NCBI GenBank assembly: GCA_006503475.1
Contig: RSEH01000304.1
Span: 1-51,774, forward strand
DNA: 51,774 nucleotides
Source of the DNA: Stentor roeselii
Taxonomy: Eukaryota; Ciliophora; Heterotrichea; Heterotrichida; Stentoridae
Direction of reading: 5' to 3'
This document shows, in pieces, positions 27,265 through 36,913 of this stretch (its first letter is position 1; every line of letters starts with the position of its first letter). The translations under genes were made by a program, and so were the position numbers. The notes under the pieces are model-generated. The model saw only the letters and a list, made by a program, of their open reading frames with translations. It ran no database searches and was not told where the DNA came from.

Positions 27265-28113
27265 ATGATATTAAAACCATTTCACCTTCCCTCACTCGAG
27301 ACAGGAGACGACGAAAGACAAGCCCCAAACTCTCCATTCATCCGTAAACTCCTTCCACAAACATCAATTCTAATCGCAGGTAAAAAGAACATGCGAAATC
27401 TCCGCAAATCAGAAGACTTAGAATCATCAGACACTTTCTTCCTTGACAACGACATCGAAATCCTTTCCCTTCCAAACAAAGAAAAAGTGGTAATAACAAA
27501 ACAACTAAGACTCCTTTACAACGAAATAATTTCTTTTTTCCCTTCCTTGAAGTTAAAAAAAGACAGTTTCGAGTACAACTCCGAGGTTTACAAGTACATC
27601 TACACCCAAAACTTCAAAAAAATCAGAAGTGTGGCAGACATCAGTGCAAGCGACTCTTACATCTACCTCAGCAAGCGTCACCGAATGCATAAAAACGAGT
27701 TCATTAAAGAAAATAAAAAACTTCAACAATTCAAATCTTATCAAATCATCAACTTCAACCAATCCATTCAAAGTCCTAAGTCAAGTCGAATTTTCAGCAG
27801 TTCAAATGAAAAAGTTCCAAGAATTCTTAGAAGTCCTGATAAAATCGTTGAAATCTACAAAAATGACTACGAAGCCCAGTTAAAGCGTAGACCTTTACCA
27901 GTGAAAATCAACTCACTCCCTGGAACTCTTGACATAAAAGAAAAAAAACTGCTAAACAAGTACAAAAAACCCAGCAGCATGCAAAAAAAAGGAAAAAATT
28001 TAAACCTAGATAGAAACAATTCAAAAAAACATTTGAATAAACCTGAAGTTCTCAACATTCCTCCAAAGCTTTATTATGAACTTATGAGGATCCCTGACCA
28101 GGACCTTTTTTAA
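27265..28113 (+). CDS. Unknown basic, Ser/Lys-rich protein
   Basis: 282 residues, family not recognised. It is strongly basic, with Lys-rich stretches towards the C-terminus and possible phosphorylation sites in SPKSSRIFSSSNEK. No membrane segment. The frame is long and has biased C-ending codons over 27265-27900, so it is very likely real. The 248-bp divergent spacer from the MFS gene switches from C-poor to AT-rich just before the ATG. The coiled-coil gene follows after 14 bp. Confidence 0.65.
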   Translation: MILKPFHLPSLETGDDERQAPNSPFIRKLLPQTSILIAGKKNMRNLRKSEDLESSDTFFLDNDIEILSLPNKEKVVITKQLRLLYNEIISFFPSLKLKKDSFEYNSEVYKYIYTQNFKKIRSVADISASDSYIYLSKRHRMHKNEFIKENKKLQQFKSYQIINFNQSIQSPKSSRIFSSSNEKVPRILRSPDKIVEIYKNDYEAQLKRRPLPVKINSLPGTLDIKEKKLLNKYKKPSSMQKKGKNLNLDRNNSKKHLNKPEVLNIPPKLYYELMRIPDQDLF

Positions 28114-28127
28114 GATAATTAATAAAA

Positions 28128-28916
28128 ATGACTGAAAATATCCAAGACAGGCTGAAAAAGTTAGAAGAAACTATCAGTCGACTTGAGTACCAGCAAGACT
28201 CATGCAGGCCACTGCTGAAAATAGCGAGAGACTCTCAGTCTTTAGTGAAAATCGAAGAAACTATTTCAAACTTTTCCAGACAAAATGCGGACATGGACCA
28301 CGAATATCAAGTCAACCATTCTGCACTCATGGAAAATAATGAAAGACTTGAAAGGGCTAAGTCTGATGCGAAGATGCTCATCAAGTCTGAAATGATTCGA
28401 AGGGAACAGGCACTTAAGGATATCAATGAAAGACTTAGTAATATTGAAAAAACTTTCAAAACTATTGAAGGCGAAAATACTTCTGCTGTCAAGGAAATCG
28501 ACTCAAGACTGAAAAATGAAATCAGCTCGTTGATTATGACCTTGAAGAAAAAGATGAAAACTGAAAGGGAAAATATTCAGAACTCGGTTAAAACTACTAA
28601 GGTTGAAATTGATAAGGATATCAGGGAAATTAAGGAAAAACAACTTGCTGCGGAAAAGAGTATTGAAGCTTTTGAGAAAAGACACTCAGGAATTATTTTA
28701 GCTCCTGGAAAGGTCAAAGAAAAAGCAAAAGAACAAGGAGACCTCCGGCTAACCCTAATCGGAGAAATAACAAACAAGATCACCAAAGCCGTAGAAGACT
28801 GCAAATCTCAATTCGACCAGCGATTCAAAACTCTAAACTCCAAGTTCACCCAAGAGCTCTCTAGAATCAACGGCCAAATCGAAGAAATGCGTAAATGGAG
28901 CAATTCCTCTCAATAA
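28128..28916 (+). CDS. Unknown coiled-coil protein
   Basis: 262 residues with heptad patterns over almost the whole length (for example DRLKKLEETISRLEYQQ and ERLSNIEKTFKTIE). No other domain. The size and continuous coil are compatible with SF-assemblin-like striated-rootlet proteins or other cytoskeletal coils, but I cannot assign it. Codon preference changes abruptly at about 28735 from G/T-ending to A/C-ending with no change in protein character. Confidence 0.65.
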   Translation: MTENIQDRLKKLEETISRLEYQQDSCRPLLKIARDSQSLVKIEETISNFSRQNADMDHEYQVNHSALMENNERLERAKSDAKMLIKSEMIRREQALKDINERLSNIEKTFKTIEGENTSAVKEIDSRLKNEISSLIMTLKKKMKTERENIQNSVKTTKVEIDKDIREIKEKQLAAEKSIEAFEKRHSGIILAPGKVKEKAKEQGDLRLTLIGEITNKITKAVEDCKSQFDQRFKTLNSKFTQELSRINGQIEEMRKWSNSSQ

Positions 28917-28931
28917 CTAGTTAAATTATCA

Positions 28932-30281
28932 TTAGCCTTTAAGTTTCTTCAACTGTTCCAATTTCATCAAAACCGCCCTATTCGCTTCTTTCAACGCCTC
29001 AATATTATTCTTCAAAGACAACTGATTATTTTCCGAAGTATCAAGCCTAGCAAGTAAAGTCTTATAAACAAAGCATTTATTTTTAATATCTTCCAATCCA
29101 TAACTGACCTTTTCATTCAATTTCGCTAAAATATACTCAAAAGGCGCATCTTGTTCCTTCGCCTTGATATTTCTTTTAATAGTCCTGTACTTAATAAGGC
29201 TGTTTTTAAACTTATTCACATACCCAGCTCGAGACTTTTCAGTGCAAAACGGGTTCCTTTTAAGGAAAATCCTGAGTTTCAAAGCTGATTTAATCGTATT
29301 CGCAGCAGCGACTTCAAGTTTCGCTTTAGTCTCTTTTTTCTTGATGATATCATAAGCTTTTCTCTCTTGAGGTGTCAGTTCAGAGCTGATAGTCAAAGAA
29401 AGGACCATGAGACTGACAAGAAAAGTGCCCCAAAAGCAAGCAATCACATCAACAAGTCTTCCAAGATGGGTGGTGGGGTAGTAGTCGCCATATCCGACAG
29501 TTGCCATTGTGATTATAATGCACCACATCCCGTTCCAGATGTAGTCCCAGTCCTTTCCACTCACGCTCATGAAAGGACGTTCTGCTGTTCTAAGAGCAAC
29601 TCCGAAGAACATGATACTTAAAAACAAAACTGAAATCACTACTGTATAAGGACGTTCTTTTAATTCAGCTTTTATTGCGAATTTCACTCCACCTTCACAA
29701 AGACATGAGTTGCAGATTTCTTCGGATTCTTCATCGTTCCAAGAAGAAAAATGCTCGAAAATCCGCCAGATCAGGTAGATTCGAAGTAACATGAAGAGAA
29801 AGGCAAACATGTCAAATGAGTAGTCAAGGCTTCCACCGTATTGTTCAAAGGTGAACACCCAGTTAAACCCTGGAGGACAATGCACGATGCAGACAAGGAT
29901 CTCGATTATCATGAACCAAAACATTCTCGTTGAAAATAAACTTTCGTTTCCATCTACTTTTTGCTTCAGTTTCAAGTATTTTAACTTGAGGACGTAATGC
30001 ACAATGATTGTGATGCATAAAATTGATGAGGTTATTCCTATCACAACTCTTAAAATCGTGCATAAAGATGTCTCAACATACTGGTCAGTGTAAGTCCTTA
30101 AAGTCACATCATCTTCGTCACTATTCGTCACATTTCCATAAAACTCTTCATATTCAAAGTAAGCTAAAATAATTCCTAAGAATGCCAAAAATGAAGAAAC
30201 CGAGTCATTAATTTTCATCTTTTTAGCCATGGCAAGTCTGAGAGTTTTTTGGTGACTGTCAATAAGAAAGATTTGATCCAT
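28932..30281 (-). CDS. SK-type (small-conductance Ca2+-activated-like) potassium channel
   Basis: 449 residues with six membrane segments. The pore loop contains TMATVGYGDYYP (near residue 260), the K+ selectivity filter. PPGFNWVF between S4/S5-like segments, and a long C-terminal helical region directly after S6 that resembles the SK calmodulin-binding domain, point to SK/IK channels. S4 lacks the regular Arg array of voltage-gated channels. Such channels link cytosolic Ca2+ to membrane repolarisation, relevant to ciliary beating. The C-terminus ends in a coiled coil (LSLKNNIEALKEANRAVLMK). Confidence 0.8.
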   Translation of the reverse strand: MDQIFLIDSHQKTLRLAMAKKMKINDSVSSFLAFLGIILAYFEYEEFYGNVTNSDEDDVTLRTYTDQYVETSLCTILRVVIGITSSILCITIIVHYVLKLKYLKLKQKVDGNESLFSTRMFWFMIIEILVCIVHCPPGFNWVFTFEQYGGSLDYSFDMFAFLFMLLRIYLIWRIFEHFSSWNDEESEEICNSCLCEGGVKFAIKAELKERPYTVVISVLFLSIMFFGVALRTAERPFMSVSGKDWDYIWNGMWCIIITMATVGYGDYYPTTHLGRLVDVIACFWGTFLVSLMVLSLTISSELTPQERKAYDIIKKKETKAKLEVAAANTIKSALKLRIFLKRNPFCTEKSRAGYVNKFKNSLIKYRTIKRNIKAKEQDAPFEYILAKLNEKVSYGLEDIKNKCFVYKTLLARLDTSENNQLSLKNNIEALKEANRAVLMKLEQLKKLKG

Positions 30282-30373
30282 TTTTTATAACTTTAATTAA
30301 TTGGAACATCTTTCATCATTTTCGAGGTTTTATCTTCAATCGAAGAAATTTTCATATATTAAATCTAACAACT

Positions 30374-30829
30374 TCAAGGACACCCTCGAGCTTCTCTGAT
30401 CCAACAGGTGACCAAATCGACAGCAACGCAGAATTTTGTAGCTGTTAATTGAATGTCGCCATTTGTAGAGTAAAACTTCAAAACTCGTCTTTTAAATGCA
30501 GGGGTCACTTGGCTCGTGTCAGTCATCGGGTTGATCGGTTTGATTTCAAGGACTTCTGCAAGTTTCGGTTTTTTTCTAAGTAAATTTTCTTCATTTTGCA
30601 AAATCACGTCTAATACAAAGCTCGACACTCCAAGTCTCTCTTCAGCAGTTTTATTTCCAACTTTTTTAATATAGCTTAAAAGACAGTCTTTGATAAACAA
30701 GAAAAATTTTTGATTTTTCGGGTTGAAATGACTTAAAATTGAATGCAAAGCTTCTTCTGAAGTTTCTAAGATGAGAGCTGTTCGATTCACTCCAAGAGTA
30801 AGACACAAGATCTCAATGTCCATGCTCAT
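30374..30829 (-). CDS. Small protein with helix-turn-helix-like segments
   Basis: 151 residues. The C-terminal stretch FKRRVLKFYSTNGDIQLTATKF...VTCWIRE has the rhythm of a homeodomain-like HTH (as in Psq/transposase N-termini). An earlier segment, KKVGNKTAEERLGVSSFVLDVIL, may be a second one. No catalytic transposase part is present. It could be a domesticated DNA-binding protein; this is inference from pattern only. ATG at 30827-30829; the divergent neighbour starts 36 bp away. Confidence 0.5.
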   Translation of the reverse strand: MSMDIEILCLTLGVNRTALILETSEEALHSILSHFNPKNQKFFLFIKDCLLSYIKKVGNKTAEERLGVSSFVLDVILQNEENLLRKKPKLAEVLEIKPINPMTDTSQVTPAFKRRVLKFYSTNGDIQLTATKFCVAVDLVTCWIREARGCP

Positions 30830-30865
30830 TATAGCCCCCCGTATAAAGTATTAAATGACTTGAAA

Positions 30866-32617
30866 ATGTCTGAATTCGGAGAAATCTTCCGGCAAGTCTG
30901 GCACGAATTTCAACATATCACTGAAATAATCAATGCACAGGTCTTAGAAGCAACAAATCTCGTTTCCCAGGCAGAGTCGAGTTCAAGGTTTGTAGAAAGC
31001 AACACAGGTCTTATCAACCAGACCCGAGAAACGATTTGGCGAGCTTATAACAATGAAAAGAAACTGAAGAAATTTTACTACAAGTTCCAAATTATCATCA
31101 GGTCTATTGAGCGGTCATTAGTGAAAGCTTCTCAGAACTTTTCTTCATGTGTCTCATGCACAAGTTCCTTACAGATCAGTTTAGAGGACTACACTGAACA
31201 GAACATTCCCAGGTTTCTCACTCGTGTAAAAGAAACAGGAAATCACTTCAAAATTCAGGTGAATAAACTCATTTGGCAAGAAGACGAAACTGCTGATTCA
31301 GTTTGTCTAAGCAACTCGAGTAAACAACCTAAAATTTTTTTTTCAAATAAAATTCAGTCATTTTCTTGCAAGGACGTCACTGTTATTCATGAATGTCTTA
31401 GTAAAAAAGGAAACTGTCCAAAAACTCTTGAACATTTTCAAGTCGTTTTTGAAAAAACTGCTTCGGTCTTTGCGAATTTGAAGAATTTGTCAAGAATTTT
31501 ACTTTTTGTTAAACTTTGTATGGAAAAATTTGGACAAGCTTTAGGAGATCTGAAAAGTTTAGCTTTAAATAAGTTGAAGTTTTACCAAACTTTAGAAAAA
31601 GAAGCGAAAATGAAAGTGACTAATGATAAACTTTACAAGATTATTGCGAGGTTTATTAGAATACAGAACTTTTTAGAGGAGCAGGTGAAAAAATTAGAAA
31701 GTTTTGTGGAAATGATTCCTAAACAGCTGGTTTCTTGCAACTCGGCTTGTATTCCGATTCCTATTTTTCAAGGAACAGACCAAAAAGATATTTCATCAGT
31801 TATCTTGAAAGTGATTCAGCAGGTTTCACTAGTCATGCATTTCATCAGTAGTCTTTTGAATCAAGTGGTGAAAAAGAAGGCTGAGGCTAAAGTCAATCCT
31901 TTTATTGAAGAAAGGTCTTTTTTGTTCACAGTTTTTCATCTTCGGTCAATTTTCTTAACAAAAATGCAACCGTATACTTTATCAATCAACTTGAAGCGGT
32001 ATTCTCATCTTCTCTTTAATTATTTGAAAGAGTTCTCAGTTCCTACTATTGAAAAACTTATCTCAGTTAAAATTATAAACGGCAAGAAACACACAAGAGC
32101 TTCAATCAGCTCAAGTAAACATCTTGTCCATTCTTATAACTCTTCTTGGGACCTTCAAGAGAACTTCGATAATTTTGAGTCAGAATTCGATGAAACTTTG
32201 GAGTTTCATAGGTATTCACAAAATAATAGGAAAAAAACTCAGAAACTTTCGAGAACTCCGGATTTTTCACCGATTATGACACAGGAATATAATAGTATGA
32301 AAAGTAGGCAAAGTGTTTTTATTGATGTTCAAAGTGCAACGCTTCCTGCTGTTCAAAATGCTGCAAGTGAAGCGAAAACTACACAGGGGACTGACTTCGA
32401 TTTCATGAAAAAAATGAAAAAACTACGAAATGCCAACGCAGGATTCCTCAGTCATCGCATCCAAAGAATACAAAACAACAGATCCATCTCACCATTAACA
32501 AAAATCGAGTACATAAGAGATGAATTCGCCAATGAATTCAAACCAACAGGTCTAAAACTGAAAAATTCTTTATTAAAGTTGAAAAATAAATCAACTTTTT
32601 TGTATACTTTGAAGTAA
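30866..32617 (+). CDS. Unknown large helical protein
   Basis: 583 residues from ATG 30866 (MSEFGEIFRQVWHEF). Not recognised. Mostly helical with amphipathic stretches, two Cys pairs (CVSCTSS, CNSACIP), no membrane segment, and a low-complexity basic C-terminal third with Ser-rich motifs. Probably cytoplasmic or cytoskeletal. Long uninterrupted frame with a good stop-to-start layout supports its reality. Confidence 0.6.
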   Translation: MSEFGEIFRQVWHEFQHITEIINAQVLEATNLVSQAESSSRFVESNTGLINQTRETIWRAYNNEKKLKKFYYKFQIIIRSIERSLVKASQNFSSCVSCTSSLQISLEDYTEQNIPRFLTRVKETGNHFKIQVNKLIWQEDETADSVCLSNSSKQPKIFFSNKIQSFSCKDVTVIHECLSKKGNCPKTLEHFQVVFEKTASVFANLKNLSRILLFVKLCMEKFGQALGDLKSLALNKLKFYQTLEKEAKMKVTNDKLYKIIARFIRIQNFLEEQVKKLESFVEMIPKQLVSCNSACIPIPIFQGTDQKDISSVILKVIQQVSLVMHFISSLLNQVVKKKAEAKVNPFIEERSFLFTVFHLRSIFLTKMQPYTLSINLKRYSHLLFNYLKEFSVPTIEKLISVKIINGKKHTRASISSSKHLVHSYNSSWDLQENFDNFESEFDETLEFHRYSQNNRKKTQKLSRTPDFSPIMTQEYNSMKSRQSVFIDVQSATLPAVQNAASEAKTTQGTDFDFMKKMKKLRNANAGFLSHRIQRIQNNRSISPLTKIEYIRDEFANEFKPTGLKLKNSLLKLKNKSTFLYTLK

Positions 32618-32671
32618 TTCATTAAATTAACTTAGACCCTTTTCAAAGCTTTTTCAGAAATTTAAGTTTAA

Positions 32672-35600
32672 ATGCAAATCGTCAGTATTTTTCAAAGATT
32701 AAAAATGAAAGTTGAACCCAGCTTTTTAGATCAAGAAATTCCTCATATCTCTTCTTTTGCACTTACCGTTAAAGATGCTGCCGATATTGTCGAGGCTTAT
32801 CGGAACCGCTCTTTGGCGGAAGATGTTAAAATCTTGGAAGAATTAGGAGGGTCAAACGGCTTGATCGAAAAACTCAATTCAAGCAAAACTACTGGATTGC
32901 TTTCTAATGATGACCATCAGGAAAGGATTTCAATCTATGGAAGAAACAAACCTGCTAAAGAAAAAAAATTTTCTTATTTTGAACTTTGTTGGATTGCTCT
33001 TAAAGATCCGACTTTGAGAGTTCTTATTGTTGCTGGACTTATTTCATTGATTATTGGGGTGGTTTTGGAGGATCATCCGGAGTATGCTTGGATTGAAGGC
33101 TTTGCGATTATTGTTGCAGTCGTGGTAGTTGTAAACGTCGGAGCAATAAACGACTACCAAAAGCAAAACAAGTTCAACGACTTAAAAAAGCAAAACCGTA
33201 AAGGCAAGCAAATCACAATCCTTCGAGACGGTAACTGGTTCTCAGTGCATCCAAAGGTTCTTCTAGTCGGTGACATCGTAAAGCTAGAAAACGGAATAAC
33301 AATCCCAGCAGATGGAGTTTTACTAGAAGGTTCAGATGTAGAGGTGATCGAAGCAGCAATGACCGGAGAAAACGAAAACATAAAAAAATGTTCAATAAAA
33401 GAAGCCTCATCTCATTTAAACAATTACCTCGCAGAGCACCCAGACGCTTTCGAAGCCGCAAAAGAAATCGACAAGCATCACGACATTCCAAGTCCAGTAG
33501 TCCTCAGCGGTACAAACCTGGCAGAAGGAATCGGAGAAATGATCGTCATCGCAGTAGGCAAAAATTCAGCTGAAGGCCGCATCATGGAACTTGCCACTCA
33601 AGAAGAAAGCGAAACGCCCTTAATGCGAAAATTAAACAAATTAACTGAAACCGTTGCAAAGATCGGCATTATCTGCGCCTTGATCACTTCAATCTCTTTA
33701 TACATCCGGTTCGCGATAGAAAAAGCCACAGGTGATGAATTCGATAACGGCTCTGACCCTGCAAAGCTAGTGAAGTACTTCATCATTGGAATCACTGTCC
33801 TTGTCGTCGCTATTCCTGAAGGACTTCCCCTGGCAGTGACGATTTCTTTGGCGTACTCTGTGAAAAAGATGCAGAAAGAAAATAACCTTGTGCGGAAAAT
33901 GAATGCTTGTGAAACTATGGGCGGCGCTGACATGATTTGTTCAGATAAAACAGGGACTTTAACTCAGAATAAAATGACTGTCAATGAGTTCTGGTCAGGC
34001 GTGACTTGTTACTCGATGGACAAAGGGACTTTACCTCAAAAAGTCCTGAAACCTGAAAGTCTTTACCTCATCAAAGAAGCCATCTTCACCAACACCTCAG
34101 CTTACATCGACCCTACAAAAGGCGAACAAGGCAGCAAGTCAGAAATCGCTTTGATCCTCTTCATGAACGTCATCGGCCACGGCGACTACAAAGAAACTCG
34201 TCAAGTTTACTTCGAAAGGTTCAACCGAAACTTCCCTTTTTCCTCAAAAAGAAAGCGTTCAAGTATCGTGATCACAAAAGAAGGAGGCCAACGACGGGTA
34301 CATTTAAAAGGTGCTGCTGAAATCGTGTTAAAGTCTTGTAAGACTTTCTTAACAGCTGAAGGCGAAACTCGCATGATTGACGATGAATCTCAAAGAACTA
34401 TAAGTTCAATTATTTCTATCATGACTGACAGAGCACTTCGAGTCCTTGCACTTGCTTATAAAGACCTTCCGAATGACATTGAAATTGAAGCTCTAGATGA
34501 AAACGGTTTCCCTTCTATTGAGAACTTCGGGTTCACTCTACTTGGCTTCGCAGGCATCCGCGACCCTCTTCGTGATGAAGTCCCAGACGCCGTCAAGAAG
34601 TGTCAGTCCGCAGGGATCAAAGTGAGAATGGTCACAGGCGACAACAAAGCGACGGCAAAGGCAATAGCGAAAGAGTGTCATATAATCACATCAGACCACT
34701 CAACAGTCCTGGAAGGAAAAGAATTCGCAGAAATGACTGGAGGCACTGTCTGTGAAGTCTGCAGGACTAAGATCTGTCCTTGTCCTCGAAATGAAAAAGA
34801 AAGAGAAAAAAGTGATAAAAAAATAAGGGTCGATGTTGTGGATAACTTTGAGAAGTTTAAAGAAATTGTTCCGAATCTTGCAGTACTTGCTAGGTCTGCA
34901 CCTGATGATAAATATACACTCGTCACTGGATTGAGGCAGATGGGACATGTCGTCGCGGTCACTGGAGATGGAACTAATGATGCACCTGCTTTGAGAAAAG
35001 CTGATATTGGATTCGCTATGGGCATCGCTGGCACTGAAATGGCAAAAGAAGCCGCCGGGATCATTTTGATGGATGATAATTTTACATCTATTGTCAGGGC
35101 TGTCGTATGGGGAAGGAATATTTATGATAACATCAGAAGCTTCTTGCAGTTTCAAATTACTGTTAATCTTGTGGCTGTCATTTCGGCTATGGTTGGAGCG
35201 ATTGTTGTGCAGCAGAGCCCTCTGACTTCTGTTCAACTACTTTGGGTCAATCTAATCATGGACTCCTTCGCAAGTTTGGCTCTAGCCACCGACCCTCCCA
35301 GTGACAAGCATCTGACCCGAAAGCCTTACAAGAGAAACGAGTTTATTATATCTAAGACCATGTGGAAGAACGTCATCGGCCAGAGCTGTCTTCAGCTGAT
35401 AATAGTCTTCGGAATACTTTTCGCTGGCGAGTACATGATTCCTGAGAATGACACTCGAAGTGCCATTATTAAAAATGGAGACTTTGTAGGAAGTGGCAGG
35501 AATTATCACTTTGATGGTGAAAAAGACTATTACGACAAATTTAGAGATCCTGATTATGGACCTAGTCGACATTTGACGTTTATTTTTAATGTTTTTGTAT

Positions 35601-35971
35601 TACTTCAGCTCACCAATGAAATCAACTCAAAGAAACTCAGAGATGAGGTCAATGTTTTTGAAAGGGTTTTTAGCAACTGGCTCTTTATTGTTATTATTTT
35701 GGGGACTTATGGAACTCAGGCTCTTATTGTCCATGTTACTGGATATGCTTTTAGTGTTTCATTTTATGGACTTTCTGGATATCAGTGGCTTATTTGTTTG
35801 GCTTTGTCAACGCTTTCTTTTATATGGAGGCTGTTTTTGTTACTGATTCCGAGTGAAGTATTCCCCGAGGTAATTTCTAAACAGACATCAAACAACGAGA
35901 TAGAAGCTTTGAGTTCTCGTTTCCTTTCATTCAGATCACCAAGACTAGGAAACCTAAACTCATTCAAATAA
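32672..35971 (+). CDS. Plasma-membrane-type Ca2+-ATPase (P2B, PMCA)
   Basis: 1099 residues. P-type hallmarks: PEGLPLAV in M4 (about 381-388), phosphorylation site DKTGTLTQNKM (about 425), KGAAE nucleotide contact, TGDNKATAKAIA, and VTGDGTNDAPALRKADIGFAMG (about 765). The M5-M6 region LLWVNLIMDSFASLALAT matches PMCA Ca2+-binding helices. It exports Ca2+ from the cytosol in exchange for H+. The N-terminus is typical in length; the C-terminal tail after M10 is short (about 45 residues) and has no clear calmodulin site. A CRTKICPC insert lies before the hinge. Start ATG at 32672; M12 (32705) is an alternative. Confidence 0.93.
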   Translation: MQIVSIFQRLKMKVEPSFLDQEIPHISSFALTVKDAADIVEAYRNRSLAEDVKILEELGGSNGLIEKLNSSKTTGLLSNDDHQERISIYGRNKPAKEKKFSYFELCWIALKDPTLRVLIVAGLISLIIGVVLEDHPEYAWIEGFAIIVAVVVVVNVGAINDYQKQNKFNDLKKQNRKGKQITILRDGNWFSVHPKVLLVGDIVKLENGITIPADGVLLEGSDVEVIEAAMTGENENIKKCSIKEASSHLNNYLAEHPDAFEAAKEIDKHHDIPSPVVLSGTNLAEGIGEMIVIAVGKNSAEGRIMELATQEESETPLMRKLNKLTETVAKIGIICALITSISLYIRFAIEKATGDEFDNGSDPAKLVKYFIIGITVLVVAIPEGLPLAVTISLAYSVKKMQKENNLVRKMNACETMGGADMICSDKTGTLTQNKMTVNEFWSGVTCYSMDKGTLPQKVLKPESLYLIKEAIFTNTSAYIDPTKGEQGSKSEIALILFMNVIGHGDYKETRQVYFERFNRNFPFSSKRKRSSIVITKEGGQRRVHLKGAAEIVLKSCKTFLTAEGETRMIDDESQRTISSIISIMTDRALRVLALAYKDLPNDIEIEALDENGFPSIENFGFTLLGFAGIRDPLRDEVPDAVKKCQSAGIKVRMVTGDNKATAKAIAKECHIITSDHSTVLEGKEFAEMTGGTVCEVCRTKICPCPRNEKEREKSDKKIRVDVVDNFEKFKEIVPNLAVLARSAPDDKYTLVTGLRQMGHVVAVTGDGTNDAPALRKADIGFAMGIAGTEMAKEAAGIILMDDNFTSIVRAVVWGRNIYDNIRSFLQFQITVNLVAVISAMVGAIVVQQSPLTSVQLLWVNLIMDSFASLALATDPPSDKHLTRKPYKRNEFIISKTMWKNVIGQSCLQLIIVFGILFAGEYMIPENDTRSAIIKNGDFVGSGRNYHFDGEKDYYDKFRDPDYGPSRHLTFIFNVFVLLQLTNEINSKKLRDEVNVFERVFSNWLFIVIILGTYGTQALIVHVTGYAFSVSFYGLSGYQWLICLALSTLSFIWRLFLLLIPSEVFPEVISKQTSNNEIEALSSRFLSFRSPRLGNLNSFK

Positions 35972-35988
35972 TACTAATAATATCTAGC

Positions 35989-36585
35989 TTAAGTCTGGCA
36001 GCACCCAGATTGAACAGGTTTAGATCTAATTTTGGTGCCTTTCGGAGTATTCCCAACAGGAGTCGAAGCGAGTGTTCCCATCATATTCCTCGTCAAGTTC
36101 TCAAAAGTGGCTCTTACATTAGTCGAGCTTTTTGCACTGGTCTCTAAAAACTCAACCCCAAGTCGATCAGCGAGAGCTTTTCCGTCTTCAGTCCGGACTT
36201 GCCTTTGCCCAGGAAGGTCAGCTTTGTTTCCGATGAGGATCTTGGGCACAGACTTTTGGAGATAGTTCTGAGCCTCGTCAAACCATCTTTGAACGTTTTG
36301 GAAGCTGGCTTGATTCGTGATGTCGTAGACGAGGATTATACCGTGAGCACCGCGATAATAACTTGCAACAATGTTTTTAAACCGATCTTGTCCAGCAGTA
36401 TCCCAAAGCTGCAACTTGATCTGTTTGTTGTTGACTGACATAGTACTAACTTTAAAGTCAACCCCAATAGTGGTTTGAAACTCAGCATTGAATTTATCAT
36501 CAACATACCTAAGCAAAACCGAAGTTTTCCCTACAGAGCTATCTCCAATAAGCAGCACTTTAAACAGATGATCATATTCGTCCAT
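35989..36585 (-). CDS. Rab-family small GTPase (Rab1/Rab8-like)
   Basis: 198 residues. G1 GDSSVGKTS, switch I TTIGVDFK, switch II WDTAGQDRF, NKAD and ETSAKSS are all intact, so it is an active-type GTPase. The C-terminal CCQT is a double-Cys geranylgeranylation site. Rab1/8/35-type sequence; it controls vesicle transport along the secretory pathway. The start is MDEYDHLFKVLLIGD at 36585. A longer frame upstream would run through the divergent small gene and has no homology support. Spacer to that gene 16 bp; to the PMCA stop 17 bp. Confidence 0.92.
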   Translation of the reverse strand: MDEYDHLFKVLLIGDSSVGKTSVLLRYVDDKFNAEFQTTIGVDFKVSTMSVNNKQIKLQLWDTAGQDRFKNIVASYYRGAHGIILVYDITNQASFQNVQRWFDEAQNYLQKSVPKILIGNKADLPGQRQVRTEDGKALADRLGVEFLETSAKSSTNVRATFENLTRNMMGTLASTPVGNTPKGTKIRSKPVQSGCCQT

Positions 36586-36601
36586 ACTATAAACAATATA
36601 A

Positions 36602-36898
36602 ATGCTTCTTTTCAGAGCCTTCGCCAGGAAACTAAAGCCAGTCACCTTCGACGACCCGGTGATGAAAGAAATAGAAAACTACCTAAACGAGCAGCAAAAA
36701 AAAGGCATCGACCTCGACTTCCTGCGAAAAGAAATAATCACCGACGCCAGTTTATCAAAGCTTCAAAAAACCCTAAACGAAGGAAGAAAAATCAACCCTA
36801 AAACCCTCAACATCCGTCTTCCAGTAGAACTCGAGTCTCGCATTACCTCTGCAATTCAAAATCTTCCAGATATCGACAAGAATCCAAAAAATAGCTAA
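36602..36898 (+). CDS. Unknown 98-residue protein, possibly mitochondrial
   Basis: Starts MLLFRAFARKLKPVTF, a basic, Arg-containing amphipathic N-terminus like a mitochondrial presequence. The rest is helical and charged, with no known motif. It sits tightly between the Rab start (16 bp) and UBC13 stop (15 bp), a regular gene position in this genome, which supports its reality. Confidence 0.55.
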   Translation: MLLFRAFARKLKPVTFDDPVMKEIENYLNEQQKKGIDLDFLRKEIITDASLSKLQKTLNEGRKINPKTLNIRLPVELESRITSAIQNLPDIDKNPKNS

Positions 36899-36913
36899 GT
36901 TATTAATGATTAA

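Noticed and set aside
33235-33249. Intron-like GTAACTGGTTCTCAG in the PMCA gene
   Set aside because: In frame, encodes a normal part of the actuator domain (RDGNWFSV), and lacks A at position 10.
36586-36645. N-terminal extension of the Rab gene
   Set aside because: It would run through the start of the divergent gene at 36602; the family begins at MDEYDHLFKV.
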